DNA from: Lactarius indigo
Lineage: Eukaryota; Basidiomycota; Agaricomycetes; Russulales; Russulaceae
DNA length: 64,000 bases
Direction: 5' to 3'
NCBI GenBank assembly: GCA_025766275.1
Contig: JAFKAC010000051.1
Coordinates: 1 to 64,000 of the forward strand
Shown piece by piece: positions 32,937 through 44,700 of the stretch. Numbering within the stretch: position 1 is the first letter of the stretch; every line of letters starts with the position of its first letter. The position numbers and the translations under genes were made by a program. Under the pieces are notes generated by a model. It was not told the DNA's origin, ran no database searches, and saw only the letters and a program-made list of their open reading frames with translations.

Positions 32937-35733
32937 GAAGCTTGCCAAAGCTGCCCACGACAAAACTGAGAAGTCCTGGAAGGAACTAGTCCCAGAAGAA
33001 CTCCACGGCTTTGAGAAAGTGTTTAGCGAACAAGAAGCCCAAAGGTTTCCAGAACCAAAACGTTGGGATCACGCTATCGACCTTCTGGAAAACGCCCCAG
33101 CGACCCTGGACTGTAAGGTATATCCATTAACTCAGGACGAACAAGCAGCGCTGGACAAATTCCTAAAAGAACACCTGGAGAAGCAATATATTCGACCCTC
33201 CAACTCACCATATGCTGCACCCTTTTTCTTTGTCAAAAAAAAAGACGGAAAACTTCGCCCCATCCAGGACTATCGAAGACTTAACACCTGGACTAGAAAA
33301 AACCGCTATCCCCTTCCCCTCATTGCCGACCTTGTAACCCACGCACCTGGGAACAACTGGTATATGACGATGGATGTCAGGTGGGGCTATAATAATATTC
33401 GTATTAAAGATGGCAACCAATGGAAAGCGGCCTTCAAAATGAACCGAGGCCTATTTGAACCAATGGTCATGTTCTTTGGCCTAATGAATAGTCCCGCCAC
33501 CTTCCAGACAATGATGGACGACTTATTCCAGAACGAAGTCGCACAAGGATGGTTGAAGGTCTACATGGACAACATCTTAGTCACAACAAAGGGGACGAGA
33601 GACGAGCACCTTGAATGAATCAAACAGGTACTTCGGATACTCCAGGAGAATGATCTATTCCTCAAACCAGAAAAGTGTAAATTCCTCTGCTCTTCAGTCA
33701 AGTACTTAGGTGTCATCATCGGATGAGAAGGTATTGAAATGGACACAGTCAAATTAACCGGATTACTCGATTGGCCTGTCCTGTGTTCTGTCACTGAAGT
33801 TCAATCCTTTTTGGGGTTCGGCAATTTCTACAAGCCTTTCATTGCCGACTATGCCCATATCGCCCGTCCCCTCCATGACCTGACAAAGAAGGGAACCCCT
33901 TTTGTATGGGGCAACGCCCAACAAACCGCCTTCCTTACATTAAAAGAACGCTTTGCATCACGACCCATTTTGGCCACCATCGATTACAATCTACCGTTCA
34001 CAGTTCAAACCGATGCATCTAAATTTGCTATCGGAGCCACGCTCTCTCAGATGCAAGGTGATGGACAACTACATCCAGTTGCGTTCTTCTCCGCCTCCCT
34101 TCTCCCTGCGGAAATAAATTATGATATCTATGATTGTGAACTACTGGCGATCGTAAAAGCTTTCCATCACTGGCATCATCACCTTTTAGGAGCTAGACAC
34201 CCCATCTCCGTTCTCACCGACCATAACAACCTGTCTTACTTCCACGCACCCCATAAAATTTCGGGAAGACAGGCACGATGGATGGAAACCTTAGCCGAAT
34301 TCGATTTCACCCTCCACCATATCCCCGGACACTCCAACACAGTTGCTGATCTACTTTCCTGCCACCCAGACCTTAATGAGGGGGTGGATTCCATCAATGA
34401 CAATGTAACCATCCTGCCCGATCATCTTTTTGCCCAACTTATCACATTATCTACAGAAGAGGAACAAAGGAAAGCCCTACAAGAGTGTCATGACGCCCCA
34501 ATAGCAGGACACCCGGGGATAGCAAACACCTGGGCGCTCGTAAAGTGACGATATACAGGACAGGGACTAAAAGAATTTACAGAACAGTACATCAAAGGGT
34601 GCCCAACGTGCCAGATGAACAAAAGCAGAACACAAGGCAAAGCCCCCTTACAACATGTGAATGTACCAGCAGAGGAAGGACCATTCCAATACATCAGCCT
34701 AGACCTGATAATGGACCTGCCATCAACAGGAAAATACGATGCCATTCTCACCATCGTAGATCAAGGTTGTAGCAAGGCAACAAAGTTCATCCCGTGCACA
34801 AAACAGGTCACAGGAGAAGGAGTAGCAACCCTTTACCTTCGACACGTGTTCCCATGGTTCGGAATTCCAAAACGAATCATCTCAGATCGAGACCCCAGAT
34901 TCACCAGCGCCTTCACCACAGCCATCTGTAAACAAACGGGAATCCAGCAAAACTTGAGCACTGCCTTCCACCCGCGAACGGATGGACAGACAGAGAGAAT
35001 GAATGCTTGGGTGGAACAATATTTGCAACACTGGGTAAGACAACAAGGTCAGGATGATTGGGATCAATACCTACCAATTGTGGAATACGCACACAATTCT
35101 TGGCCCCATGACGTAACCAAATGAACACCCCACGAACTATTGTTCGGCATGAATCCCACGGTAAACATCGAAGCAGATGAAGAGAACAAATCTCCGACAG
35201 CAACGGATCAATTGCTCAGGGTCCAAGAGGCACATTTGCACGCCGCACAAGCTATCCTAAAATGATACAAAACCAGAGAACCCCGAATCGCTTATCAGGA
35301 AGGTGACCAAGTATGGCTAGATGGACGCAACCTCAAGGTGACAGCCCCCTCAAAGAAGCTAGCACCAAAATGGTACGGTCCCTTTATGATTACGCGGAAA
35401 ATTTCCCCAGTGGCGTATAAGCTACGACTTCCTGAAATCATGAAGGTACACAATGTATTCCACGTAGACCTCCTCCTTCTGTTCCAGGAAACTAGCGCGT
35501 ATGGACCCGCGTTCACACCACCACCGCCTGACCTGATTGATGGCGAAGAAGAACAAGAAGTCGAAGCCATCCTGGATGTCCGCCAGCGCAAGGGGCACAA
35601 ACTGGAGTACCTGATCAAATGGAAAGGATTCCCGTCATCGGAGAATGAATGGGTCAGAAAGGAGGACATGCACACTGACGACCTAGTCAAACAGTTCTAC
35701 CTTCAAAAGCGCATAAATACCAAAGCAAATTGA
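32937..35733 (+). pseudogene. Gypsy-A pol (RT, RNase H, integrase, chromodomain) with five TGA codons
   Basis: One continuous frame with no indel, interrupted only by TGA at 33616, 33724, 34546, 35122 and 35263. RT: FFFVKKKDGKLRPIQDYRRL (~33222), RWGYNNIRIKDG, and YMDN (33562-33573) in place of the usual YxDD. RNase H: QTDASKFAIGATL (~34006), YDIYDCELLAIVKAF, LTDHNNLSYF. Integrase: HPGIAN then CPTCQMNK (zinc finger), LDLIMDLP, ISDRDPRFTS, HPRTDGQTERMN. Chromodomain: DGEEEQEVEAILDVRQRKG and LIKWKGFPSSENEW (~35536-35650). Each TGA stands where CGA (Arg) would fit related proteins, so CpG-to-TpG change is the likely cause. The 5' part of pol, including protease, is missing. Confidence 0.85.
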
Positions 35734-35834
35734 AGAGAACGAACCATTCCTCATCCTCTGCACAGCATGCCTCCTCACCCATCTCAACTCTTCCTCAACT
35801 ACAGTCATATCGTCCAAGAAGCAGCCTCTGTCGC

Positions 35835-36366
35835 TGTCACGTTTCTGTTTGTACGGGCTGTACGGCTTTGGGACCCTTACTGTACCGGTTGCAACTACAG
35901 CGGTAAGGTATATTAGTTGCGGACTTACCTACGGTGATACGGTAGTGCGATAGGCGATACGAGTACGATAGCTGACTGATGACCAACGCCACTAGTACTG
36001 GTACTAGTAGTATTAGGGTTCAAGTTGTTTCTGCGATACGTTGGACGCTACTTTACTGTGACTCATAGCAGCGCTTCAAAGCCTGCTCAACTTGTATTTA
36101 AAGTGTCTTGCGAAGACCAAGATACGCCATCTTGGTCTTCTTGAATCATCACTTGATTTCTCTTTCCTTTCTCACCTCTATTTCTATTCTCGCCTCGACA
36201 GTGTCCGACATCGTTCGTGACTAAGCCTGAACAGCTTGCCAGTGTACCTCCGTGTATTCACCAGGGCAAGGACTTGGACCTTCGCGTCTTCAAGCAAGCT
36301 AGCATACTGCTGAGTTGTTACCGCTACCTCGAGCTCAAGTCGAGCTGACGTCGTGACAGCGTTACA
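35835..36366 (+). repeat. Solo LTR of the Gypsy-C family in Gypsy-A
   Basis: 532 bp, TGTCACG...GCGTTACA, flanked by gtcgc (35830-35834 and 36367-36371). It has the family hallmarks: cttactgtaccggttgcaact near its start and the hairpin gaagaccaagat/atcttggtcttc. A solo LTR implies loss of the internal part by LTR-LTR recombination. Confidence 0.9.
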
Positions 36367-37006
36367 GTCGCACAACTGTGGATCGCCATTCGCACTGGAA
36401 CACATGGCAAAGGAGATATCCCCACTCTACGACAAATACTTCACCCCAACCTCTTCACTGATTACGTCGAACCGCCTCCACCCACCATCGAAGAAATTCA
36501 CCAAGACACATGGATTAACTCCCAGCTAGCCGGAGAACTCCCATCCATCTCACCAATTCAATCCTCCCCACGCCCTCTTGTTCCCAACGATCACCCAGGC
36601 GATGACTGGCACTTCAACCACCCTCACAGCAAGCGCTTCTATGAGTTCAACATATCTGCCAGTACCTGTCACCCAATACGTGCCAAGTATGTCAAGTATC
36701 AACAATTTGCACCATATCCTACCATCTGTGGCACCATGGGGTGCAACCAGAATGTCTACGAAGAATCCCTGCAGGCGACTGACGACAACCAAGGATATCC
36801 GGCACTCAAGCCCTATCAAATCCGTGTCTTCGATCCGGATATGATGATGCGCGCCGATGTCGACCGCACGCTTCATATTATGGACGATTGGCGCATACAA
36901 GCCGAGGTACAGCATTTCCGGACCATGATGGAAGACCTTCAAAGTTAGCACGACATCCTGGATAAACTCAGAGTAGAAATTGCAGGGACCATGGGAGAAA
37001 TCAAAG

Positions 37007-37530
37007 TGTTACATTTCGATCCGTATGGACTGGACCCTTACTGTACCGGTTGCAACTACGGCGGTAAGGTAGATTAGTTGCGGACTTACTTACGGTAATA
37101 TGGCAGTGCGATAGGAGATACGGTACGATTGCTGACTGATGACCAACACCACTAATACTGGTAGTAGTGGTATTAGGATTGAGATACTTACGCGATACGT
37201 TGGACGCTACTTACTGTGACTCATAGCAGCGCTTCTAAGCCTGCTGGATTTGTATTTAAGATGTCTCGTGAAGACCAAGATACGCCATCTTGGTCTTCTT
37301 GAATCGCCACTTGTCTTCTCTTCTCTTTCTCTCTCTTCTCGTCTCTCGCTTCGCTTCTAAGATTGTCTGACTTTGCTTGTGACTAAGAGATTAAGCTTGC
37401 CAGTGTACCTCCGCGTATTCACCAGGGCAAGGACTTGGACCTTCATGTCTTCAAGTTGACAAGTCGTTATATCGCTAAGTTGTTACCACCATCCGCGCTC
37501 AAGTCAAGCTAACGTCGTGGCGACGTTACA
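37007..37530 (+). repeat. Gypsy-C 5' LTR
   Basis: 524 bp, no length difference from the 3' LTR. I count 18 differences between the two, and every one is CG in one copy and TG or CA in the other. Confidence 0.92.
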
Positions 37531-37543
37531 TTAAGACCAAGAT
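37252..37543 (+). promoter_or_regulatory. Gypsy-C promoter and self-priming signal
   Basis: TATA-like tatttaag lies at 37253. A perfect 12-bp hairpin, gaagaccaagat/atcttggtcttc, occupies 37270-37298. Two bases after the LTR, aagaccaagat (37533-37543) is an 11-nt exact complement of atcttggtctt (37287-37297), which lies ~30 nt after the TATA-like box, where transcripts should start. This is the arrangement known from self-primed Tf1/sushi elements, where the mRNA 5' end anneals to the primer site. The hairpin is kept in all LTR copies of the family in the window. Confidence 0.65.
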
Positions 37544-38394
37544 TACATCGTGGCCGTAACAACAAGAGACCAGTGGACGAGCTTCCATCCTTATTCGCTC
37601 CTAAGAAGAGGAGAACGAAACGTTCCCACGCGCTTTTTACAAGCTGCCAGTTGGAGGGAAAGACAAGAAGAAACCGGATACTTCGTGGAATTTAACGGAC
37701 CTACTAGGTTCCGCCCAGTTGAGTTCAACTTCGACCACCTGTGCTGGGTAGAAGTTACGTGGAATCCCATAGACTCTCAGTGGGACGTCATACGACCAGC
37801 AGGACCCAGATATCACTGCGATATCAACGCACGAGAGCTCAATAGTCGAGCCAATTGGGGCCCTATTGACGGGCAAGTACAAGAACACTCCACCGGAGAA
37901 GTAGTATCAGAAGGGGGGAGGAAGAACAAAGCCAAGAAGAAAGTGAAGGACGAGAACTGAACCAAACAGAGACTAGTGGGGGAGCGATACAAGACCTCCT
38001 CATTGAACGAGCTGAGTCCGCACACATCACAGAGCCTGAACCAATTCACATCCGGTCACCAGCTATTATGGCAACACTAACGCAAGCCATGGAAGAAGTC
38101 GCAATTGAAGAAGCACGCACAATACGAGCAGAAGCAAGAGAAATCTTCATGCCCATTAACCCCGAAACCGGCGTACGAATGACCGAGGACGATGCCGCCA
38201 TCTTTCAAGCAATAGGATCCGACTGAGGAGATCCTCCATCCAAACAACGACCCGCACTAGAGCTTCCTCCGGGTGTGGGAGGACCTGGCGGGGATCCGCC
38301 GCCGCCACCAGGAGGGGGTGTTCTGTTTGACCTGCGAAGGACTGAACCACCAAGAGGACCACCTGCCGGACCGCCCGGTGGAGGTGGAGGCAGA

Positions 38395-39132
38395 TGTCAC
38401 GCCTCTGCGGGGGCGTGCGTCGTTCTGTAACAGATCCTGCCTGAGGCAAAGGACTCTGAGTTGGATCCCCACTGAGTGGAAGGACTCCTAAGGTCTTCTG
38501 TAACAGCTCCTGCGCTGAGGTAGCTGAGTCTGCGGCAATCCCCCTGTGCCAAGGTGGGAAAGGTCCGTCTGTAACAGCCCCTTGTGATAAGGTGACTAAG
38601 CCTGTAGCAATGGACGAGCTCAATGGCCTAAGTCCAAAGGTCATGTGTCACTGGGCTGACCAGTAAGACAGAAGGAGGGTAAGAACGGAGTCAAGGGGAA
38701 GCCTGCACTGAGGCTGAGAGGGGAATGATCCGAAGGGGATAAGGGTCAAGGGTCAGAGGTTCTGGGTCAAGGGCTTGAGTGCTGAAGGGACTGAGGCACT
38801 CAAGGAGACAGTGGAGATACAACGCAGATAGTTGATTAAGCCAAAGCTAAGGAGCTAAGGCGCACTACAGGGTTCCTTATATAGTACAGGATTGCGCCTG
38901 AGCGCATAGTGCTACTGGTTGCTATAGATAGAATAATGTGCTGGCAAGATGGTGTCAATATCGTGCAAGATGGCATCATGCCAGCAAGGCAGGAGAAGGG
39001 TGGACAAGAATAGCACAGAAGGTGCTAGAACAATCAGATAAGGAGGAAGCATAGGTTCAAGAAAGGTAACAGTCAGGAAAGGAGATGGATCAGATAAGGA
39101 CAAGAAGGAAAAGTAGTAGGGGGTTCGTGACA
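38395..39132 (-). repeat. Solo LTR of a fourth LTR family in Gypsy-C gag
   Basis: 738 bp, TGTCACG...CGTGACA (7-bp inverted ends), flanked by gcaga (38390-38394, 39133-39137). A TATA box, ctatataagg, lies on the minus strand near 38878-38887, so the element is oriented minus. No internal sequence of this family is present. Removing it restores the gag frame across the junction (GGGGR then GGDSIGG). Confidence 0.85.
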
Positions 39133-39270
39133 GCAGAGGAGGAGACAGCATAGGAGGAGGAGGAGGACACAACAATGAAAAATTAACCGGTGAGCCACCT
39201 TCGGTTTTCGACGGCAACAGACTCACAGTAGACCAGTTCCTAACACAGTGGCACGTCTACTGGGGCATGA

Positions 39271-39858
39271 TGTTATGATCCGACGCTTCGGACCTAAATC
39301 ACAGTATGTCTCCACCCTGCCTTTCCCCTGCTCCCCTTTCTGTACTATACCTTGTTACCAAAGGAGCTACTGTTACCAGTGGCGCTGTTTCCTTGATCCG
39401 AACTTCTGTTTACTCCGTTTAGTCTCTTTGATATTGTGTGGACTTGTGTTCATGTTGTTTGGAACCCTGTCCTATATAAACCTGTACCATAGACCGTAGG
39501 AAGCCAGACTTGGCTTCGTTTGCAATCTAGCAACCTTGCCTCCGTACTTTGGTGTGACCTCGCCTTATTCCTCTCTTCTTGTGCATCCCCTACCTCAGTC
39601 CCTAACCAGGACACTTCGAAGTCTTTGCAGTTGAACTATATCAACGCGTTACACCTGTTATACTCTGTGCACTAGCAAGATCAAGTGTAGAGAAGTGTTA
39701 GACACTTCGGACGAGGAGTCCTACATTACAGAGTAGTGCTGCACCTTGTGCCACACTTTTATCACTCATATTTCATAGCAGTAAGACAACAGAGGTCTTC
39801 GCTTGATACTTGTGTGACTCAGAACCTTTAGAACCCACGCCCCTGCTAGGGCGTAACA
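39271..39858 (+). repeat. Gypsy-B 5' LTR
   Basis: 588 bp with TGTTA...TAACA inverted ends and a TATA box tatataaa at 39473. Confidence 0.95.
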
Positions 39859-39870
39859 TAAGCCAAGTCT
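39473..39870 (+). promoter_or_regulatory. Gypsy-B promoter and self-priming signal
   Basis: TATA box tatataaa (39473-39480). Thirty-three bases after its start lies agacttggctt (39506-39516). One base after the LTR end, aagccaagtct (39860-39870) is its exact 11-nt complement. The layout is the same as in Gypsy-C but with a different sequence, so the pairing has covaried between families, as expected for a self-primer. Confidence 0.65.
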
Positions 39871-40066
39871 ACAACTCCCAACACACCCAAGACACTACTG
39901 CCACACAGCAGAGTGGGCGACGATCCAAGAGGACGCATCAGCCAACAACCAAACACTCCACAGAACCCAGAAACGACGGCATAGCCAGGCGACGGATCCT
40001 CCTTGACACAAGAGGCCGCTTCAGCCATCCCCTTACACAAATCAGCACCCAAGACAGACCACAATC

Positions 40067-41758
40067 GTGGCTAGCATCAGTGTCACCTTTGAATCAGACA
40101 ACGATTGGACCCCAGTCACAACCAGAACACAAGACGACCTCCCACACCACGTTAAAAGCAGTCAACTAGGAAAAGGAGCTCGCTGGGCCACAACATCAGG
40201 CAGACCACCTTGTTACAAGTGCCTCATCAAAGGCGAACTCAGACCAGTGGAATTCATCAACAACAACTGGTACATCCTCCGATACTTTCAGAACACATAC
40301 CACACCAGAGCCATAAACATCACACCACACAGATTTGCTGAAGGACTAGGCTGGTGGAACGAAGAAGACGAACAGAACCCAGAAACGCCCACACAACAAT
40401 CATCCTCAGCACCAAGAAACACTAGGGGAACATACGGACTACAACAAGACTCATCAGAAGAAGAACCCAGCTCAGACAAAGCGGAATCACACTCAGAACT
40501 ATCCCACTCCTCAGAACACCGCCTAGACATCACAGTACCTACACAAGCTTCGTCACAAGCCAGCCCCACTATCCCCATCTGGATAGAACCATCCCCAGCG
40601 GAAGAAGGATTCCCAGCCCCACTACCACCAATCAGATTGCCCTCCCCAGTCGAACCACCCCAGATCCCCATCACACCACAGCCAACACTTATCATGTCAG
40701 CCATAAACGCCACAGGCACTGGCACAGGTACCGGCTCAAGCACCGGAACAGGAGGAACACCAACAACGAGCTCAGGAGGACTCAAAGGAGCACCTCCTAC
40801 TCCGTTCACCGGAGATAGAACAGAGAGTGGTCAGTTCAAAAGAGAACTACTACGATACATCAAGTTAAATAGCGAGAATGAACTCATCAAAGAACCTTAT
40901 GCACGAGTACTATTCGCCCTTACAATGTTCAAAGGACCTGGTGTACAGCTGTGGGTCAACCAAACCGAAGATGACATGGAAGCGGCACTAGCAGACCCCA
41001 CCAAAGCCCTCACCAAAAACAGCAAAGATCTTTGGGACGGTTTTCTCGACACCTTCGACAGAGACTGGACCGACACTCTAAACAAAGAAAGAGCCTACCA
41101 GAAGCTCATCAGTCTAACGATGCAGGGTGGAGCATTGGACAGTTACATCCTCGACTTTGAACACCTTGCAGGAATAGCAGGATGGGCAAGAGATGCCCCT
41201 GGAACGGTGGAATTCTTTAAAAGAGGACTGCCCACAGGACTGTATCGTGCTTGCCTTATGCGAACCACCATCCCAAACACCATGGACGAGTGGCAAACCG
41301 CTGCCAGAGCAGAACACCAACGCTGGAAGTTACTAAAAGCCAGACCAGGGAATAGAAACCCAGGGCCAACCCAGAACGTCCACCAAGGACGACCAAAGCG
41401 AGACCCAAATGCGATGGATGTAGATGCCACCACCTCCACCCCCTTTAAGAAGCTTACCGAAGAAGAAAAGAAAGCCCTCATGAAAGAAGGACGCTGCTTC
41501 AAATGCAGGCAGCAAGGACACATGGCTAGGAACTGTCAACGACAAAACACCACCAACCAAACCAAAGCCAGAGCTACAGACACCCAAGAAGCGAACACTG
41601 CACCCCCATACACCCCAGAAGCAAGCACCTCATCAGTGGCTGCTACCACAACCGAAGATAAAGTCCGACAAGCCCATGCACTTGTCCAAGGCATGACTGA
41701 GGATGAAAAGAGACGCTACTACGCCTTAGATCAGGATTTTTGCGATGCCGACCTGTGA
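40067..41758 (+). CDS. Gypsy-B Gag
   Basis: Open frame of 563 codons beginning with GTG at 40067. The first ATG in this frame is at about 40695 (MSAINATGTGTGTGSSTGTG). The upstream 210 residues look like real protein and share the motif RPVEF with Gypsy-C, so the true start is unsettled. The core spans about 40790-41340 (PTPFTGDRTESGQFKRELLR, LFALTMFKGPGVQLWVNQTE), followed by a basic linker and the zinc knuckle CFKCRQQGHMARNC (~41494). Gag packages element RNA into particles in the cytoplasm. The stop at 41756-41758 lies 5 codons after a slippery heptamer that joins it to pol. Confidence 0.8.
   Translation: MASISVTFESDNDWTPVTTRTQDDLPHHVKSSQLGKGARWATTSGRPPCYKCLIKGELRPVEFINNNWYILRYFQNTYHTRAINITPHRFAEGLGWWNEEDEQNPETPTQQSSSAPRNTRGTYGLQQDSSEEEPSSDKAESHSELSHSSEHRLDITVPTQASSQASPTIPIWIEPSPAEEGFPAPLPPIRLPSPVEPPQIPITPQPTLIMSAINATGTGTGTGSSTGTGGTPTTSSGGLKGAPPTPFTGDRTESGQFKRELLRYIKLNSENELIKEPYARVLFALTMFKGPGVQLWVNQTEDDMEAALADPTKALTKNSKDLWDGFLDTFDRDWTDTLNKERAYQKLISLTMQGGALDSYILDFEHLAGIAGWARDAPGTVEFFKRGLPTGLYRACLMRTTIPNTMDEWQTAARAEHQRWKLLKARPGNRNPGPTQNVHQGRPKRDPNAMDVDATTSTPFKKLTEEEKKALMKEGRCFKCRQQGHMARNCQRQNTTNQTKARATDTQEANTAPPYTPEASTSSVAATTTEDKVRQAHALVQGMTEDEKRRYYALDQDFCDADL
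41734..41740 (+). promoter_or_regulatory. Gypsy-B -1 ribosomal frameshift heptamer
   Basis: ggatttt read as G GAT TTT in the gag frame, fitting the X-XXY-YYZ type (GGAUUUU is a used slip site in some RNA viruses). A -1 slip enters the pol frame, which is open from here. The gag stop follows at 41756. Confidence 0.6.
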
Positions 41759-44700
41759 GAGCTGACAGGGAGGCCAATTCAATGTATAGTGTTCGCGATA
41801 GTGCTATGACAATCAAAGTCCTCGTTCGCCTTTACTACAAAGAAGCTCGCATAAATGTACTGCTGGACAGTGGTGCAACAGACAACCTAATCGACCGAAA
41901 CCTAATCCAAAAACTTGGACTAGGAACCACTCCTCTGAAACCACCCAGATTGGTCCGGAATGTAGATGGATCGCTAAACAAAGATGGTACCATGACTGAA
42001 ACATGCCAACTATGGATAAAAAGAGGAGAGGAAGAAACTCCTTTCCAGTTTTTCGTAACCAGCCTAGGGGAAGACAGAATGATCTTTGGATACCCCTGGT
42101 TCGAACACGAAAACCCAGACATAGACTGGAAGAAACAAGAGCTGAAAGGAGAAGCAGTCACCATCCTGACAGGAGGGTACCGCTTCCGAAGAAAACGACA
42201 CCAAGAAGCGAAAGCGGCAGCAACCAAAACAACCTTTGACCCAGTAAAAGAAACCGCAATCCCAGAAGAATACCAGCGCCACAACAAAGTATTCTCAGAC
42301 GAAGAAGCACAGCGCTTTCCCCCAGAAAGAGAAGAAGACCATCCCATCACATTGCGACCAGATGCACCCAACAAGATCAACTGTAAAATCTACCCCTTGA
42401 CTCCAGAAGAAGACAAGGAGTTGAAGGCATATCTCGACGAAAACATAGCAAAAGGATACATCTATGAGGGAAGCTCCCCCTACGCTTCCTCCTTCTTCTT
42501 CAGAAAGAAAACAGACAGAGGGTTGCGCCCTATCCTGGACTACAGACCCCTAAACACCTGGACAATAAAAGACACTTACCCACTACCTCTCATCTCCGAC
42601 ATCCTGACCAACTTAAATGGGAAAACACTGTTCTCAAAGTTCGATATCAGATGGGGGTACCATAACATCCGCATTAAAGAGGAAGACCAGTGGAAGGCAG
42701 CCTTCAAGACACCAAGGGGGCTGTTCATCCCTCGAGTCATGACCTTCGGCCTCACAAATGCACCAGCCACCTTTGCAAGAACCATGAGCAGAATACTTCG
42801 ACCACTTATGGACAAATTCCCAAGAGAGTTATTTGTGTACATGGACGATGTCCTGATAGCCACAGAAGAAGATACAGAATGCCACAGACAAATTGTACAC
42901 GAGTTCTTGGAAATCTGTGAAAAGGAATCTTATTTCCTTAAAGCGTCGAAATGCGTGTTCGAACAAAGAAAGATCCACTACCTAGGCATTGTCATCGATG
43001 GGTCTCAAATCAAAATCGACCCAAAGAAGGTAGAAGGACTAAAAGACTGGCCAAGAGACATCAAGTCAGTCAAACAAGCAAGAAGCGTGTTGGGAACACT
43101 AAGTTATCAGCGACCCTTCATCCCCAACTTTGCTCACTTAGCAAGACCCATCACAGACACAATAAAGACGTCAGAAGGACCCTTCAGATGGACAAAAGAA
43201 GCAGCAGAAGCCTTAGAAGCTCTCATCACGCTTGTGTGCAAAGACCCCATCTTATGCCAACCAGATATGGACAAACCTTTCGAACTAGAAGTAGATGCCT
43301 CCGCTTTCGCCACAGGGGCAATCTTAACACAAAGAGACAGCCGAAACAAACCACAAGCTGTGGGATACTTCTCCAAATCATTTTCAGAAGCGGAGCGCAA
43401 CTATGACATCCATGACAGGGAACTCCTGGCAGTAATCAGAGGACTGGAACACTGGAGACACCTTCTTTTAGGGTCCCCCCACGAAATCACAGTGTTTACA
43501 GACCACAAAAACCTAGAATATTATTGCCACCCTCGACAAATCAATAGGAGAGTGGCGCGCTACATCCCCAGACTTGCAGACTATCACATCAAACTTCACC
43601 ACAAACCCGGACCCCAAAACCATGCTGATGCCCTGTCAAGACGCCCTGACCACGACACCGGAGCAGGGGATAACACTGATGTAGTGGTCCTGACCCCAAC
43701 CATCTTCGCAAACTCCGCTCTCTCCATAAGGATAGATGACCGAGTCATGGCACACCAATTAGACCACCAAGACACTCTGGACGAGTGGGCCGCCCCCTTC
43801 CACCTAGTAAAACAAGGCAAACACTGGTGGAGAGGTGACAAACTGGTGGTTGTGGACAACACACCGCTAAAGAGGGGGGTAATTTCCCTGTTTCACGATA
43901 CAAAAACAGCTGGACACCCCGGAATAACAAAGACCTTGTGGTTAGTGTCACAAGACTTTTGGTGGCCAAACATGAAAGACGACATATCCGCATATGTAAA
44001 GGGCTGTGCCACATGCCAATCAAACAAGAACTTCCCTGGGAACCCGAAACCACCGATATTCCCCATCAAGACTAACCCAGAAGCACTCCCTTTTGAAACC
44101 ATCGCTCTAGACTTCATCACAAAGCTACCCCAATCAGAAGACAATGACACAATTCTCACCATCACGGATCATGACTGTTCCAAAGCAGCCTTCTTTATCC
44201 CATGCAGTGAGACAATAGACGCAGAAGGAGTGGCAAAACTCTATGCCAAAACTGTCCTGCCACACTATGGACTACCAAGAAGGGTCATTTCCGACAGAGA
44301 CCCCAGATTCACAGCGAAGTTCATCAAAGAACTGTGCAGAGTGCTTGACATAGAACAAAACATCAGCACAGCATACCACCCACAAACAGATGGACAATCA
44401 GAGTGAACGAACCAGTGGTTAGAGCAGTACCTCCGAATGTTCATAAACCATCAACAAGACAATTGGACGGAGCTACTACCACTGGCACAGTACACCCACA
44501 ACTCCTGGCCAAGCGCAACCACTAAAAAGGCACCCTACGAATTAATCCTTGGGTACATCCCAAGAGTACACCAACCAGAAAGAACGACCACAGTACCAGG
44601 AACACAAGAGAGATTGGAGCGAATCCAGGAAGCCAGAAGGACTGCCCAAGCAGCAATTACCCATGCACAGTCACTCTACAAAGGATCCTCTCGCTTCGAA

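Noticed and set aside
32937..35733. Reassigned genetic code (TGA read as Trp) in Gypsy-A
   Set aside because: TGG is used for Trp throughout. In the related family the TGA sites correspond to CGA Arg codons in the better-preserved copy, so CpG mutation is the simpler cause.
39810..40169. Open frame across the end of the Gypsy-B 5' LTR
   Set aside because: It starts with GTG inside the LTR and overlaps the gag N-terminal frame. It could hint at a frame change in gag, but there is no independent support.
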